Assembly: GCA_963693285.1 (NCBI GenBank)
Contig: OY848918.1
Coordinates: 11,814,796 to 11,878,795 of the forward strand
Source: Xestospongia muta
Lineage: Eukaryota > Porifera > Demospongiae > Haplosclerida > Petrosiidae
Length of the DNA stretch: 64,000 nt
Direction: 5' to 3'
Each line of letters begins with the position of its first letter. The first letter of the stretch is position 1. The position numbers and the translations under genes are program-made. The notes under the pieces are model-generated. The model saw only the letters and a program-made list of their open reading frames with translations, did no database searches and was not told where the DNA came from. Below, piece after piece: positions 46,940-57,306 of the stretch.

Positions 46940-47515
46940 TAAGTTACCACAGTACTGAACCACTTGGAACCTGCTGAAGTATCCAAAGTATCATCTACTC
47001 TCGATAGGAGAGAGTCATCTTGTTTTGTGGCAGCATTCATTTTCCAAAAGTCTACTTAGAATTGTGTAGTTCCATTTTTCTTTTGAACAAGTACGATTGA
47101 TAATGCCCAAGGGCTACTTGACTGCAGAATAAGATCTTTATCAATTCATCAATAATTTTTTATCCTGCGTACAGGTTGAGGAAATAGATATGATTCTCCA
47201 GTATTGATCTTGTGTTTAATTTTTCCTGTCCTGCTAAAGTAATACGACCCTTTTGCGAAAAGATTGTGGTATTGTGTAAATAATGCAAAAGTTGTTCTTG
47301 TCGTCTGAGTACAGTTTGTCCTTTGACCTATTGACTAATTCCTTAGCATTTGATATCCATGAGTTGGAAATTTCACCTTGAATTTCATGGCAACAGTCTG
47401 ATAATTCCACTCACTAATGGTCACTATGCTGTCAAATTGGTCGATCCATTCATCCCAGCTTTTTTCTGTAGCATACATTTTAGAAAGAACTAATGGCTTT
47501 TTCATCTCATGACTC
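46940..47515 (-). mobile_element. Second decayed Ty3/gypsy retrotransposon fragment
   Basis: Read on the minus strand with stops: a gag-like start (SWDEWIDQFDSIVTISEWN), then a pol segment with LQSSSPWALSIVLVQKKNGT and RVDDTLDTSAGSKWFST, the conserved approach to the first reverse-transcriptase motif. Gag is joined closely to RT, so the protease region is shortened or lost. It is of a different lineage and opposite strand from the relic at 7435-8460. Confidence 0.7.
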
Positions 47516-47569
47516 TAACGGACTGTTGTTGCTTTTAGAGGTTATCATATTCACTGAGCTAATTGTAAC

Positions 47570-47810
47570 CCACTTGAGACCTAATTGAAAGAGACTGTTC
47601 TTACTGTCTTTGCAATCTTTTAGAATGAACACATCTCGTATATATATATATATATTAGAAAAACAGCTTGTTTAATATACAGAACAAAGGAAACCACAGA
47701 AAAAAAGGAATCTAGTGATTACCAGTTGTATGTTGGTACTTGCTCCAATGATCAATGTTATATTGTCCAGAACTATTGGATTCTAATAAAGAAAATTAGC
47801 AATAAAAGAG

Positions 47811-47844
<34 letters not shown>

Positions 47845-49500
47845 AGACAGATAGGTTGACAGGAACGATAGATGGATGGACAAGGATATATTCATATTTT
47901 CTTCTGCATGTGGAGAATTTTTTGGACAACAAATTTATGAATCTCAATAATTAGATAATACTATTAGGTGACAGAGAAGTGAAAGTAAGGAAGCAAAGAA
48001 AGAATAGAATAGAAAAAAATATGACGTAAATAATAACAACATTCTTTTTCAATAATTGTAGAAGTATTGAACTGAAGAGTTAAAGTGAACTTTTCATGGA
48101 GCTGAGCTCACTCTCAGTTTGCCAGTAACTTAGCATCAAAGACCTGGATCAGTCTATAAGGAAAGAAATATGTGATATAATGTGTTGTATATATAGCATA
48201 TACCTTCTTTCTAGTTCACTGATAAAGAGTGCAGCAATAGATATGCATTCAGTTGGTGGTATAGGATATTGTACAAGAGCACTAAACTGGTCATGTTTCT
48301 TGTGATTTCATCTACCAAACAGACATTGGGAAAAACAGTATATTCATTTTATTTACAGAGAACTATATTTATTATCATTATGTTTATTGGAGGGACAGAA
48401 TTGTATTCAATAAAAAACAAATATGTAATGATGTTGTTTTACCTTGTGATTGATGTGCTCAGGATTTATTCTCATAGTATCCTGACATTAACAATGTGGA
48501 TTAGTAAATTGTTTTGCTTTCTGGTATTCTGTCTCCAGTAAAAAAGTCATAGGGCCTCTCTTACTGACTGTTTTATTGAGTAACTGTTGAGTAGGACTGA
48601 TATGTTTGTAGAGCAATATATATATGACAATTTTTTTGCTTTAAGACTTGACTGTTTTTAATACACAAATTTATATGTGTACTTATGACAATACTTTAAT
48701 ACAGCTAACAATGCAACTGTAAAACATACTGATTGTAGACTTGAATTATATTAACAGAAAGAACTGTTCAAATATTTGGTGCCTTATAATTAGAAACATA
48801 AGTAGAAAAGTTAAAGTTATATGGTAGAAAAACAAAGGTCAAAGTTAACACAAGCAAACTATACTAACTAAAGGAAAGCATTTTATAATAATAATACTTA
48901 CTTTATTTTTAGTATAAGAGTATGGCCACTTCCTCCCTCTATAACACCAGTCATACAAACAGATTGTTCACCTTTCTCTTCTATGACCAATCATAGAGCA
49001 CCTTCTTTGCCATACACATAAGGACCAAGAAGATCTGCTTGAAGATTAATATAAGGATGACATTTATAGAAACATTAAGTATTAGTGATTTCATGTAATC
49101 AATCAATTTTGTATTACATCCATTCATCTATTCATCTACCTTTCCTTCTATTAACCATCCATTAAACTATTTAATTTATTAGTCCATCATCCTTCTTCTT
49201 CTTTTGATAATTTGTTCTTTCCTTGAAATCATGAACAGACAACTAATAATGAAATTTTTAAAATTATTAATGGTTAGATAGAAATAAAATAATAGTAGAG
49301 ATACACCTGAAAGTGTAGAAAAGTTATGTGGCATAATGAAAAGAAATGTAAATATAGATACACAAATAGTAGTATAATAAGACAAATAACTTAAGAACTA
49401 AACAAATAATCAAATAAATTACTCATTATTATACATTAAAAATAAATTTCAAAAAATCTAATGGAGACAGTCATAAACATGATCATTATACTTACCCTGT
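47570..49500. other. Non-coding stretch, nothing firm
   Basis: Holds short AT and GA runs. A minus-strand open piece near 48,915-49,060 (ADLLGPYVYGKEGAL...) is contained in no recognised gene. Confidence 0.4.
47815..47842. repeat. (GA)n microsatellite
   Basis: AGAGAG run of about 28 bp. Confidence 0.9.
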
Positions 49501-49509
49501 ATATCAAAC

Positions 49510-50000
49510 TATCCCAGGATAACATTGTTACATTGATGACATTGACATAGTCTTAAGACAGGACAGTGGTATGTTCACCCATTTTATAAGTATCCCTAGA
49601 TGGTACTATTACCATGATCATCCTGGGAGTCATAAAACATACTGGTGATATATATAGTGAACCTATCATGAAATTGTCTAGGGATAATGACATTACATTG
49701 ACCATTTTGGAATAGTCTTAATACAAAATTATCTTATTCACCCCATTTGTACGAGTATCCCAGGATGGAATAGTTGTAATGACCTACTTTTTAGACACAC
49801 TGTCATATAGTGTATATATACATTATTTGACCCCACCTGTTGAATTATGTCAAGATATAAAAGTTACATTAGCCATTCTAAGATAATCTTAAAACACACA
49901 GTGCATATATCCATTAGTCAAAGTATATCCGTTTGGAAAGGTTGTACACCAACAATTGTCATAAAACATAATGGTCATATACCCACTTCAGTTTCAGACA
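49510..50000. repeat. Degenerate ~80-bp tandem minisatellite (about 6 units)
   Basis: Units share an order of CCCAGGAT-like start, GTTACATTGA-like middle, ATAGTCTTAA-like segment, then TTCACCC-like and ending in GAGTAT-like. Starts are near 49,512, 49,596, 49,676, 49,759, 49,850 and 49,927. Identity between units is low. Confidence 0.6.
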
Positions 50001-50242
50001 GAACTAAATTATTCATTATATTGTCACAACACAATTATGCAAACATTCTAAAGTGTTGACACAAGAACACATAAACATAAACGAATAGATGTGCCAATGG
50101 AATTATATAGACTGTAAAATAAAGGAAAAATGAAAAGAGAAATTTAATACTTCTCTGTTAAGATTGTAGTTTGTGTAGACAGTACATTATGTAAACTGTA
50201 CAAACAAAACTAGAGAAATGAGCAACTATATACTTCACTTAC

Positions 50243-52201
50243 CTGAACTCTTGTTGATCTGCTAATAACCTCTTCATTAACTTCTTCCATGCCTTGTTGA
50301 ATGTAGTCCTTCACAAGATCATCGATCCTAGCCTCAGAAACTGAAAGAGACAACATTCTCTAACTTTAAACTAAAATTTTTTAATAATGTACATAAGTGA
50401 TGTATTACCTCAATGATGAGGACATATATGAACTATGAAGAAGTTATACACACCTAATTGTCCTATCTCAGAAAGTGGTATATCACTAACATATACCAAC
50501 CTGACAAAATTCATACAATATAAATTCTCATAGTGAGCATTCATTAAAATAAATCAAAGTGGAATGTGAAGAACATATATTGCATTTTCTAGTTTGCACC
50601 TTTCTTGAATAGCTAGTAGGTACTCTGTTTTTTTCCAAAAATTTCCAGACCTACAAAAATTTGAAATGGTGCAAGTCATTTCTAGCTAGTGTTATAACTC
50701 TTGAGTTAGTTCTCATTCTCAAAGTGAACAGAGTATAGCAATCTGAACCAAAAAACAAAAATGACATAAGTATAGCTAATGCTATGATGTCACAATAACT
50801 ATGACGTTTTTATTACACATGATTGTTACCTGTTGTGGCATTGGAGCCAATTTCATTCAACACAAGTTTACCAAGAGAATCTAATTCTTTAAAAAGATTA
50901 TCAAGATCATCGACCTATAAAAGATTTAAAGAATGACAATCACAAATGAACAAGATTTAGTGTACTACAATTACCGAGCAACAATCACCCGACATTTGAT
51001 GGTTACAAACATAGTGAGGTAATGTTGATCATCTCCTATAACCATCACCTTAATTAGAAGTCGCATCAACTTTAACATATGCTGGAAGAAGACAACAATA
51101 ATATAATTAATATTGCATTCATAGGATGGATGATTGTAATAAACATACAGGACCTTAAACAAATTTTATTATACTTACATCTTCAATAGGTACTGGTGCA
51201 ATATTTTCTCCTGCTTTAGTAATTATTAGTTCCTTAGATCGTCCAGTGATATAATAAAACCCTGCAATGTAGTATCATGAAATGAGTCATTAAATAATAA
51301 ATACTGAAAGTGTAACATAACATGTAAATTAGCAAATCACAAATGAATTTAATTTGCTAACTAATTGGTCAATTACAGGTCATAATTATCTATAAATGTG
51401 TGTCATGGACACAGGTCACTCTAATTTTAACATCCACTAAGGTCATGCTTTTTTTCAAGGATTAGAGACTACTAAAGCAACATTGCACACTAACTTCTAA
51501 GTCAGTTAGAAAAACCTTGGGATTCGATCATTTCATTCTTTAGTGACACTCAGAAAGGTAAAATTCTCAACAGTCGTATAATACTGTCCATACCATTTCG
51601 GGCATTATACTGGCTTCTTTGGGCAACTAGTAACTTCCATTTTCATCTATAACCTATCCATTTCACATATTGGACATTATTTTGAGAAACAAATCATAAT
51701 AACTTTATTAAACACACCACATCACCCATATTTTCCAATATCTCCAGTGTGAAACCAGCCATCTTCATCAATATAGGTTTTAAATTTCTCTTCATCATTA
51801 AGATATCCCATAAACAAGTGGCGTCCAAGAAGACATATTTCTCCATCACCATTTGGTCCAGGACTATCAATTCTAACCTCACCACCAATAAGTAGATGTC
51901 CAATAGAAGTCTGTTTGAATTTGTCTAAGGAAAAAGTAAACAAATAATAGGTAGCAAATGTATATCTCAAGGTGAACAGAGTATATATGTGTCAGCAATA
52001 TTATTAGTCAACTATTATTTCAGAGCTTCATTCAATTTGTTGCTGATTGATTCACATGTCAGGTGAAATATATTGTTTACTTAATGTGTTTAGACAGCCT
52101 CCTGCTGTTGTTTCAGACAAACCATACATCTGATATAGAGGAATATTGAAGTCAGCAAAGAAACCACTCACAGTAGTGGGCAAAGAAGCAGCTCCAGAAA
52201 C
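50243..52201 (-). pseudogene. Acyl-CoA synthetase, bubblegum (ACSBG) type: internal exons only
   Basis: Bubblegum-type synthetases activate long-chain fatty acids with ATP to acyl-CoA. Exons, transcript order: 52201-52081 (IPLYQMYGLSETTAGG), 51924-51726 ([35 protein letters not shown]), 51261-51179 (FYYITGRSKELIITKAGENI, APVPIED), 51081-50989 (VMVIGDDQHYLTMFVTIKCR), 50914-50830 (ELDSLGKLVLNEIGSNATT), 50340-50243 (VSEARIDDLVKDYIQQG). Motifs A8-like (TGD) and the GRxKELI hinge are present. The ATP-binding start (TSGTTG) and the final C-terminal segment are not found in the window. The join between 51726 and 51261 is one base out of frame unless a micro-exon lies between (the usual residues between GDIG and GF are also short). 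Other joins are phase-consistent. I read it as a partial or decaying gene copy; a gene with distant exons is the alternative. Confidence 0.72.
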
Positions 52202-52715
52202 CTAGAAAATTCACACCAAACAAACTTATATTTTCATTATGACATTAAACATCATAACACTAAGTCAGTCAGTACATAAATGCTTACGGCAAGTGACTGC
52301 AATGTTACTCAATTATCACTTCAGAATTTACTTACAATATGGACAATGGATAGTACGAATTTATCTCAAACAATTAATGATTCTTAAATTATTATACTAC
52401 TTCTCAAACACCATGAAGTGTCACTTAAGAACAAATGCCAGTAAAACAAATAGTACTCCTTTTAGGAATGTTAGAAGAGTTTTTTAATAGGATAGAGATT
52501 TTTAATTATATAAATTATCTTTAAACAAATTCTAATTATAATATCTCAGTTATATGACATTGACCCAATCCTGTTTGCACTGTTTTTATGGAAAGATGAC
52601 AGAGAATGAGTTTACACAAGTACATGTAGACAAAGCAGTATATGTAACTGTACTTGAATACATGTCTTTACTTGTACATGTACATGAATGTGTACTTTGG
52701 ATAATTTATGATAAT

Positions 52716-52757
52716 AGTATACATATATGTGTTAGTTCCAACACATATATGTATACT
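52716..52757. repeat. Short perfect inverted repeat (18-bp arms, 6-bp loop)
   Basis: AGTATACATATATGTGTT, loop AGTTCC, then its exact reverse complement. Confidence 0.9.
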
Positions 52758-52760
52758 ATA

Positions 52761-52761
<1 letters not shown>

Positions 52762-52856
<95 letters not shown>
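52762..52856. repeat. (AT)n microsatellite
   Basis: TA-rich run of about 95 bp with a few GT interruptions. Confidence 0.92.
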
Positions 52857-52858
<2 letters not shown>

Positions 52859-53093
52859 ACAAAATATTTATAATTCCATGTATAGAGATATCAGTGATAT
52901 GCATAATAATAATAATGGTGTTGTACAATATTGGGAGGTGGAACTAAAATATATTCATATGTTATTGTAACTCAATATATCATTATCTACTGATATTCTT
53001 ATATTGTGTACAATTTGTGGGTGAAACTGACATAGTACTCATATATATATATATATATATTGTGTACAATTTGTGGGTGAAACTGACATAGTA

Positions 53094-53149
<56 letters not shown>

Positions 53150-53334
53150 TACTATGTCAGTTTCACCCACAAATTGTACACAATATAAGAATATCAGTAG
53201 ATAATGATATATTGAGTTACAATAACATAATATGAATATATTTTAGTTCCACCTCCCAATATTGTACAACACCATTATTATTATTATGCATATCACTGAC
53301 ATCTCTATACATGAAATTATAAATATTGTGTTAA
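52857..53334. repeat. Long inverted repeat (~185-bp arms) around an AT-rich spacer
   Basis: Left arm 52857-53040 and right arm 53147-53334 are near-perfect reverse complements (for example GGGAGGTGGAACTAAAATAT against ATATTTTAGTTCCACCTCCC). The spacer contains two AT runs and an extra direct copy of the arm's inner 40 bp (53061-53098). No coding or transposase sequence is present. It would form a large hairpin. Confidence 0.92.
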
Positions 53335-54981
53335 ATTCATCAACAAGTGGTATATTGTATCAATTTGTTATAGTATAATATAATAAAAATAGATGTGAAC
53401 TGAAAAGACAAATATTCAAACATATTTTACTAATGTAGTATCTGATAGTGGTAATTTTTGATGGTGCAACTTTTCATTAGATATGTAAAGTGCATTAGAA
53501 TTAAAGTATTAATAGAACAATATTGTAAATGATTACAACTAGTACTGCCACAAAAATAAACCTGCAGGTTTTAATTAGTACACTTTCCAGGAAGCTTTTG
53601 AAATATATGAGGATTTGCACTATGTGAAATTTTCCTGCTATACTGTATACTGATATTAAACTATATATATTGTAGGTCTACATTTACTATATGTATTTAA
53701 AGATAATACTATAGTCACTATGAGTATAGGTATTGTTCTGATTACAGATATTTATAATTGTAAATTGTATAATTGTAATATTTATAATTGTAAAAATCCA
53801 AAGACTATTTTGACAATATTATTCTTACTATAAGGAAATACATTTACTATGTCTGGAGAGTCAATAGAAACTATGAGGTTATAGTTATCAATCAATTGTA
53901 CCCAATACTATGTAGAGATGTTAATTTCTGCAGGTTATCTGTTACACTACAAAAGACTTACATCATTAAACAAATGTGAAATGGACATATTATTATAGTA
54001 TAATATGTAACATGTGGTCCAAAGCACTCTTAAGGAAACTCTTACATACTTTATGTACTTGATGGAAAAGCTGTGGTTTTCATAACAGGGACAAATAAGA
54101 ATTTTTACTTTGTAATTCTTAAGAAATATTCCAATGCAAAATGCCATCATCCCATTATTGGTCACATGACATCAAGTGATTATTTTGTGACAGTCAGTAA
54201 AGAATATAACTCAGATATGACATGTGTATAATGTATTATGTCATAAACAACAAATAGATAATACTGGACTTTGAATATCATAACATTATCACACGGAATA
54301 TAATATCATATGACAGTCCTGTGAAAATCATGTGATACAACACAGGAATGGCAATATGACAGTCATTTTAATATTATCAATATTAATATTAACTTGTACT
54401 TACTTGTTTGTACTAAAGATTGAAGTAGTGTCATCATTCTTATCATCAATATTGTCTCACTTGATATCTATAATGTTAAGTGGACCAAATATAAACAAAC
54501 AGTGCATTACATGATAGTAGAACCTAAAAATGGATAAGTGTGATGGATTGTGACAGGGATGACCTACTTCAAGGATTTTGAGAGTCCTGAGATGCAACCA
54601 TCTGTAACCAATGTGTTATGTTAAATGATAGCATTAGGGATATGACTAGGCTTTGCTTTGAAAGGCTCTTGGCATTCTTTCTTTTCTCACCTATATATAA
54701 TACACCTACATATCACATGTTGCACACATTTATTTGTGTTGTATGGCTATAAAATATTTCCACTGACAGGATGTCAATGGTTTATTAGTCCAACATCTGT
54801 TTATACAACAGTTGTCAATAGTTAAGTAATTAACAGATCACATATCAGATCTATAATATATCATTAAAGCACAAAATTATTCCAGAACCCTACACATTAT
54901 CATTTTCAGGACCCTACACACTGTCATTTCCAGGACCCCATACACTATATTTCCTTATACTAGTTATAATTTATAACTTAC
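53335..54981. other. Non-coding stretch
   Basis: AT-rich; no gene, and no C-terminal continuation of the NAA50-like copy recognised here. Confidence 0.45.
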
Positions 54982-55348
54982 AGATAAATAAAATCAATGT
55001 TGCCATCTTCTTTAACAACTTCTAAGACATGATTAAATAACTAGTACCTGAAAAGAAATATGTATCACATGACAGTCACATGATCACTATACATTATATT
55101 GCAATACTATATGAATGATACCATATATCACATGACTTACCTACTCCATGTCTTTGATAAGCTATTAGACAATCAAGTGTCATAATGTAGAGTTTTCTTT
55201 TACTATTTTTTGTCTTAATTCTACAACAAACTCTGCCCACAACGACATTATAATATGCTAATAGAACAAAGTAATTATATTTATAATAAGTATACATCTA
55301 ACACACCTAATTTTGCTAAATTTCTTAGCTCCAACACACCAGTGTAAA
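54982..55348 (-). pseudogene. NAA50-like N-terminal acetyltransferase fragment, frameshifted
   Basis: Exons 55348-55306 (YTGVLELRNLAKL), 55257-55141 (AYYNVVVGRVCCRIK, LYIMTLDCLIAYQRHGVG) and 55047-54982 (LFNHVLEVVKEDGNIDFIYL in a shifted frame). NAA50 is the catalytic acetyltransferase partner of the NatA complex; the acetyl-CoA-binding RxxGxG/A motif corresponds to QRHGVG, with Q at the first position. The first two exons join in frame. The third needs one extra base after ACTA; as written it hits TAG. The N-terminus and C-terminus are absent. I call it a truncated pseudogene. Confidence 0.75.
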
Positions 55349-55349
55349 C

Positions 55350-55350
<1 letters not shown>

Positions 55351-55398
<48 letters not shown>
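55351..55398. repeat. (GA)n microsatellite acting as pyrimidine tract
   Basis: About 47 bp of GAGAGA. On the minus strand it becomes a CT tract ending CCAG directly at the first NAA50-like exon. Confidence 0.9.
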
Positions 55399-55401
<3 letters not shown>

Positions 55402-55439
55402 CATCATTTAGTTTCTTCAGTTGTTTTAAATTATGTTGA

Positions 55440-55640
55440 GTAACTTCACCTAACTCCATACGAGCACTAATAAAGGGTGGAACTTATTATTACTAATTAA
55501 CTCATTATCCAGGGGTAGATTCTTCTAATAGAGATGCTACATGTACTGTGTGTGTGGATATAACTCACTCTACAATTTGTTGCATCTTTTCCAATAAAAA
55601 TTCCCACTCCCTGCACACGGTATGACACACACCCTACCAG
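55440..55640. repeat. Dispersed repeat, copy 1
   Basis: Shares TTAACTCATTATCCA, TCTTCTAATAGAGAT, GTGTGTGGATATAA and CATCTTTTCCAATAAAA in order with 62,185-62,345, same orientation. Type unknown. Confidence 0.65.
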
Positions 55641-55949
55641 CAACCATCCATTATTATTAATAATATTTTGTAGTGATACTATTAAGAGTAAATGTAAGGA
55701 CATAGCAATAAATATTACAAAATTGAAATAAAATAGCTGATATCGCAGCTGCACCATCCCTCTAATCCAAAATAGTACATAGACAATGCTATGGACTAAA
55801 GCTAAGTATCCAGGATTAAACATATAAATGTCATGTACAGAAAGTCATTATACTACTATGTAACTAATATATTTAATATTATAGATATGTGTGCATATAC
55901 ATAATTTTAGACTGAATCAGTTGCTGTGTCAAAAGCATCATACTCTCAT

Positions 55950-55952
<3 letters not shown>

Positions 55953-55986
<34 letters not shown>

Positions 55987-56010
55987 CGCGCACGTGTGTG
56001 TGTGTTATGT
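55953..56010. repeat. (TG)n microsatellite with alternating CG core
   Basis: TGTGTG run containing TGCGTGCGCGCACGTG, alternating purine-pyrimidine throughout. Confidence 0.9.
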
Positions 56011-57000
56011 ATAGTTATAATTGAAAGTATTACATGAAATCAAAAATTATACCTACTTGAAAAGAGTTGATATAACTTATTGACACGCATTAGTGCCACA
56101 GCTTTGTCATGACTAAATCATCATTATCATCATGCAATTAATTACAATAGGACAGTTGCTTCTTGGTACCATTAAATTAAAATATGGGTCCACTCTTTGG
56201 ACTATTAAGTTTGGACATTGACAACTTTATTTAGAGTAATCCATCTTACAACAGGCCACCTTGGCATCATTGAGATCAAACTGTTGTAACATATGTAGCC
56301 TCATTTATCATTGTCATAGATTTCAAGACTACCAGACTGTTCATTATGACCATCAACCAACATGTATTCTTTAGCATACAATTCAAATGAAATAAAGATT
56401 AGATTACATTATACACTATCTTTTACAGTGACTTGAACATGATGACCCATTTATTATGTGTAATATTATGTGTTTTTATGTGTTATGTTGTTATGTGTAT
56501 TCATTTGCGAACAAATCCTTCTCATCATTCTAGTCAACTAATATTGCATATAATAATACTTTTTATTATACTGTTATAATTACACGTGGAAGGAAGTATC
56601 CACATATCATATTTACAAAAGACGGTATAAATAAGATATGCGTTGCATTTAAATTAAGATTTCTATTATGTAGGGGTTATATGCTTGCTATCGACAAAAC
56701 TTCCACTACTCTCTATGATGTTCATACTTTGTTCATTTTGACTTTTTTGACAGAGTGATTCCTTATTTGACTTATATATATATGAATTTATATGGAGGCA
56801 TTTCATCCTGAAATTGCTACAAAGTTGGATGAATCTATTAAAAAGTTTGAGCTTGCCTTAATGTTCTAATTCCATTTGCAGTCGTATGTCATGTAACATA
56901 TTTGTACAAATATAAAGTCTCTCCAATGCTCTCCCCCCTTCTCTCTCTCTCTAGGTTATTGAATTGCATGTATGTAAAATGTATATGAAGATAGTTGGCA
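56010..57000. other. Non-coding stretch
   Basis: No gene recognised; ends with a CCCCCCTTCTCTCTCTCTCTAG tract near 56,933-56,954. Confidence 0.4.
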
Positions 57001-57039
57001 TGAATTTGCAATAAAGTTTGTTGGTGTGTGCTTGTATTT

Positions 57040-57306
57040 TACCTAACTTCCGCCTTTATAAGTCTGGCCACGCGAGACTAGAGACTGGACTGTTGTTTTA
57101 TAGTCACACCTTTTATTGTACTAAGCATTGGCCATGCCCCGCGTTCGTCCTTGGGGCGTGTCTAGCAGGGGACGAGACTATATATGGCAGAGCGTCTGGC
57201 TTTGAGACTGCACTGTGGAGCGATCGCTGTATTCGATAGGTTAGATACATCTAAATCTAAACTCTACTGACGGTGCACCATATACTTCACTCCTCCTTAA
57301 CGGAAA
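57040..57306 (+). promoter_or_regulatory. Probable promoter and leader of the EEP-OTU gene
   Basis: This stretch is markedly richer in G+C than its surroundings. It contains ACTTCCGCC (ETS-like, about 57,046) and a TATA-like ACTATATATGGC (about 57,177-57,188), followed by about 118 bp to the ATG. There are no other coding signals. The assignment rests on composition and position only. Confidence 0.45.

Noticed and set aside
48915..49075. Minus-strand piece reading ADLLGPYVYGKEGAL
   Set aside because: Looks protein-like but has a stop, no clear splice sites and no family I can name.
52554..52947. Open frames on both strands with poly(Ile-Tyr)
   Set aside because: Translations of the AT microsatellite.
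57018..57239. 73-codon plus-strand frame before the EEP-OTU gene
   Set aside because: Lies in the GC-richer promoter or leader region; no domain, and a different frame from the gene.
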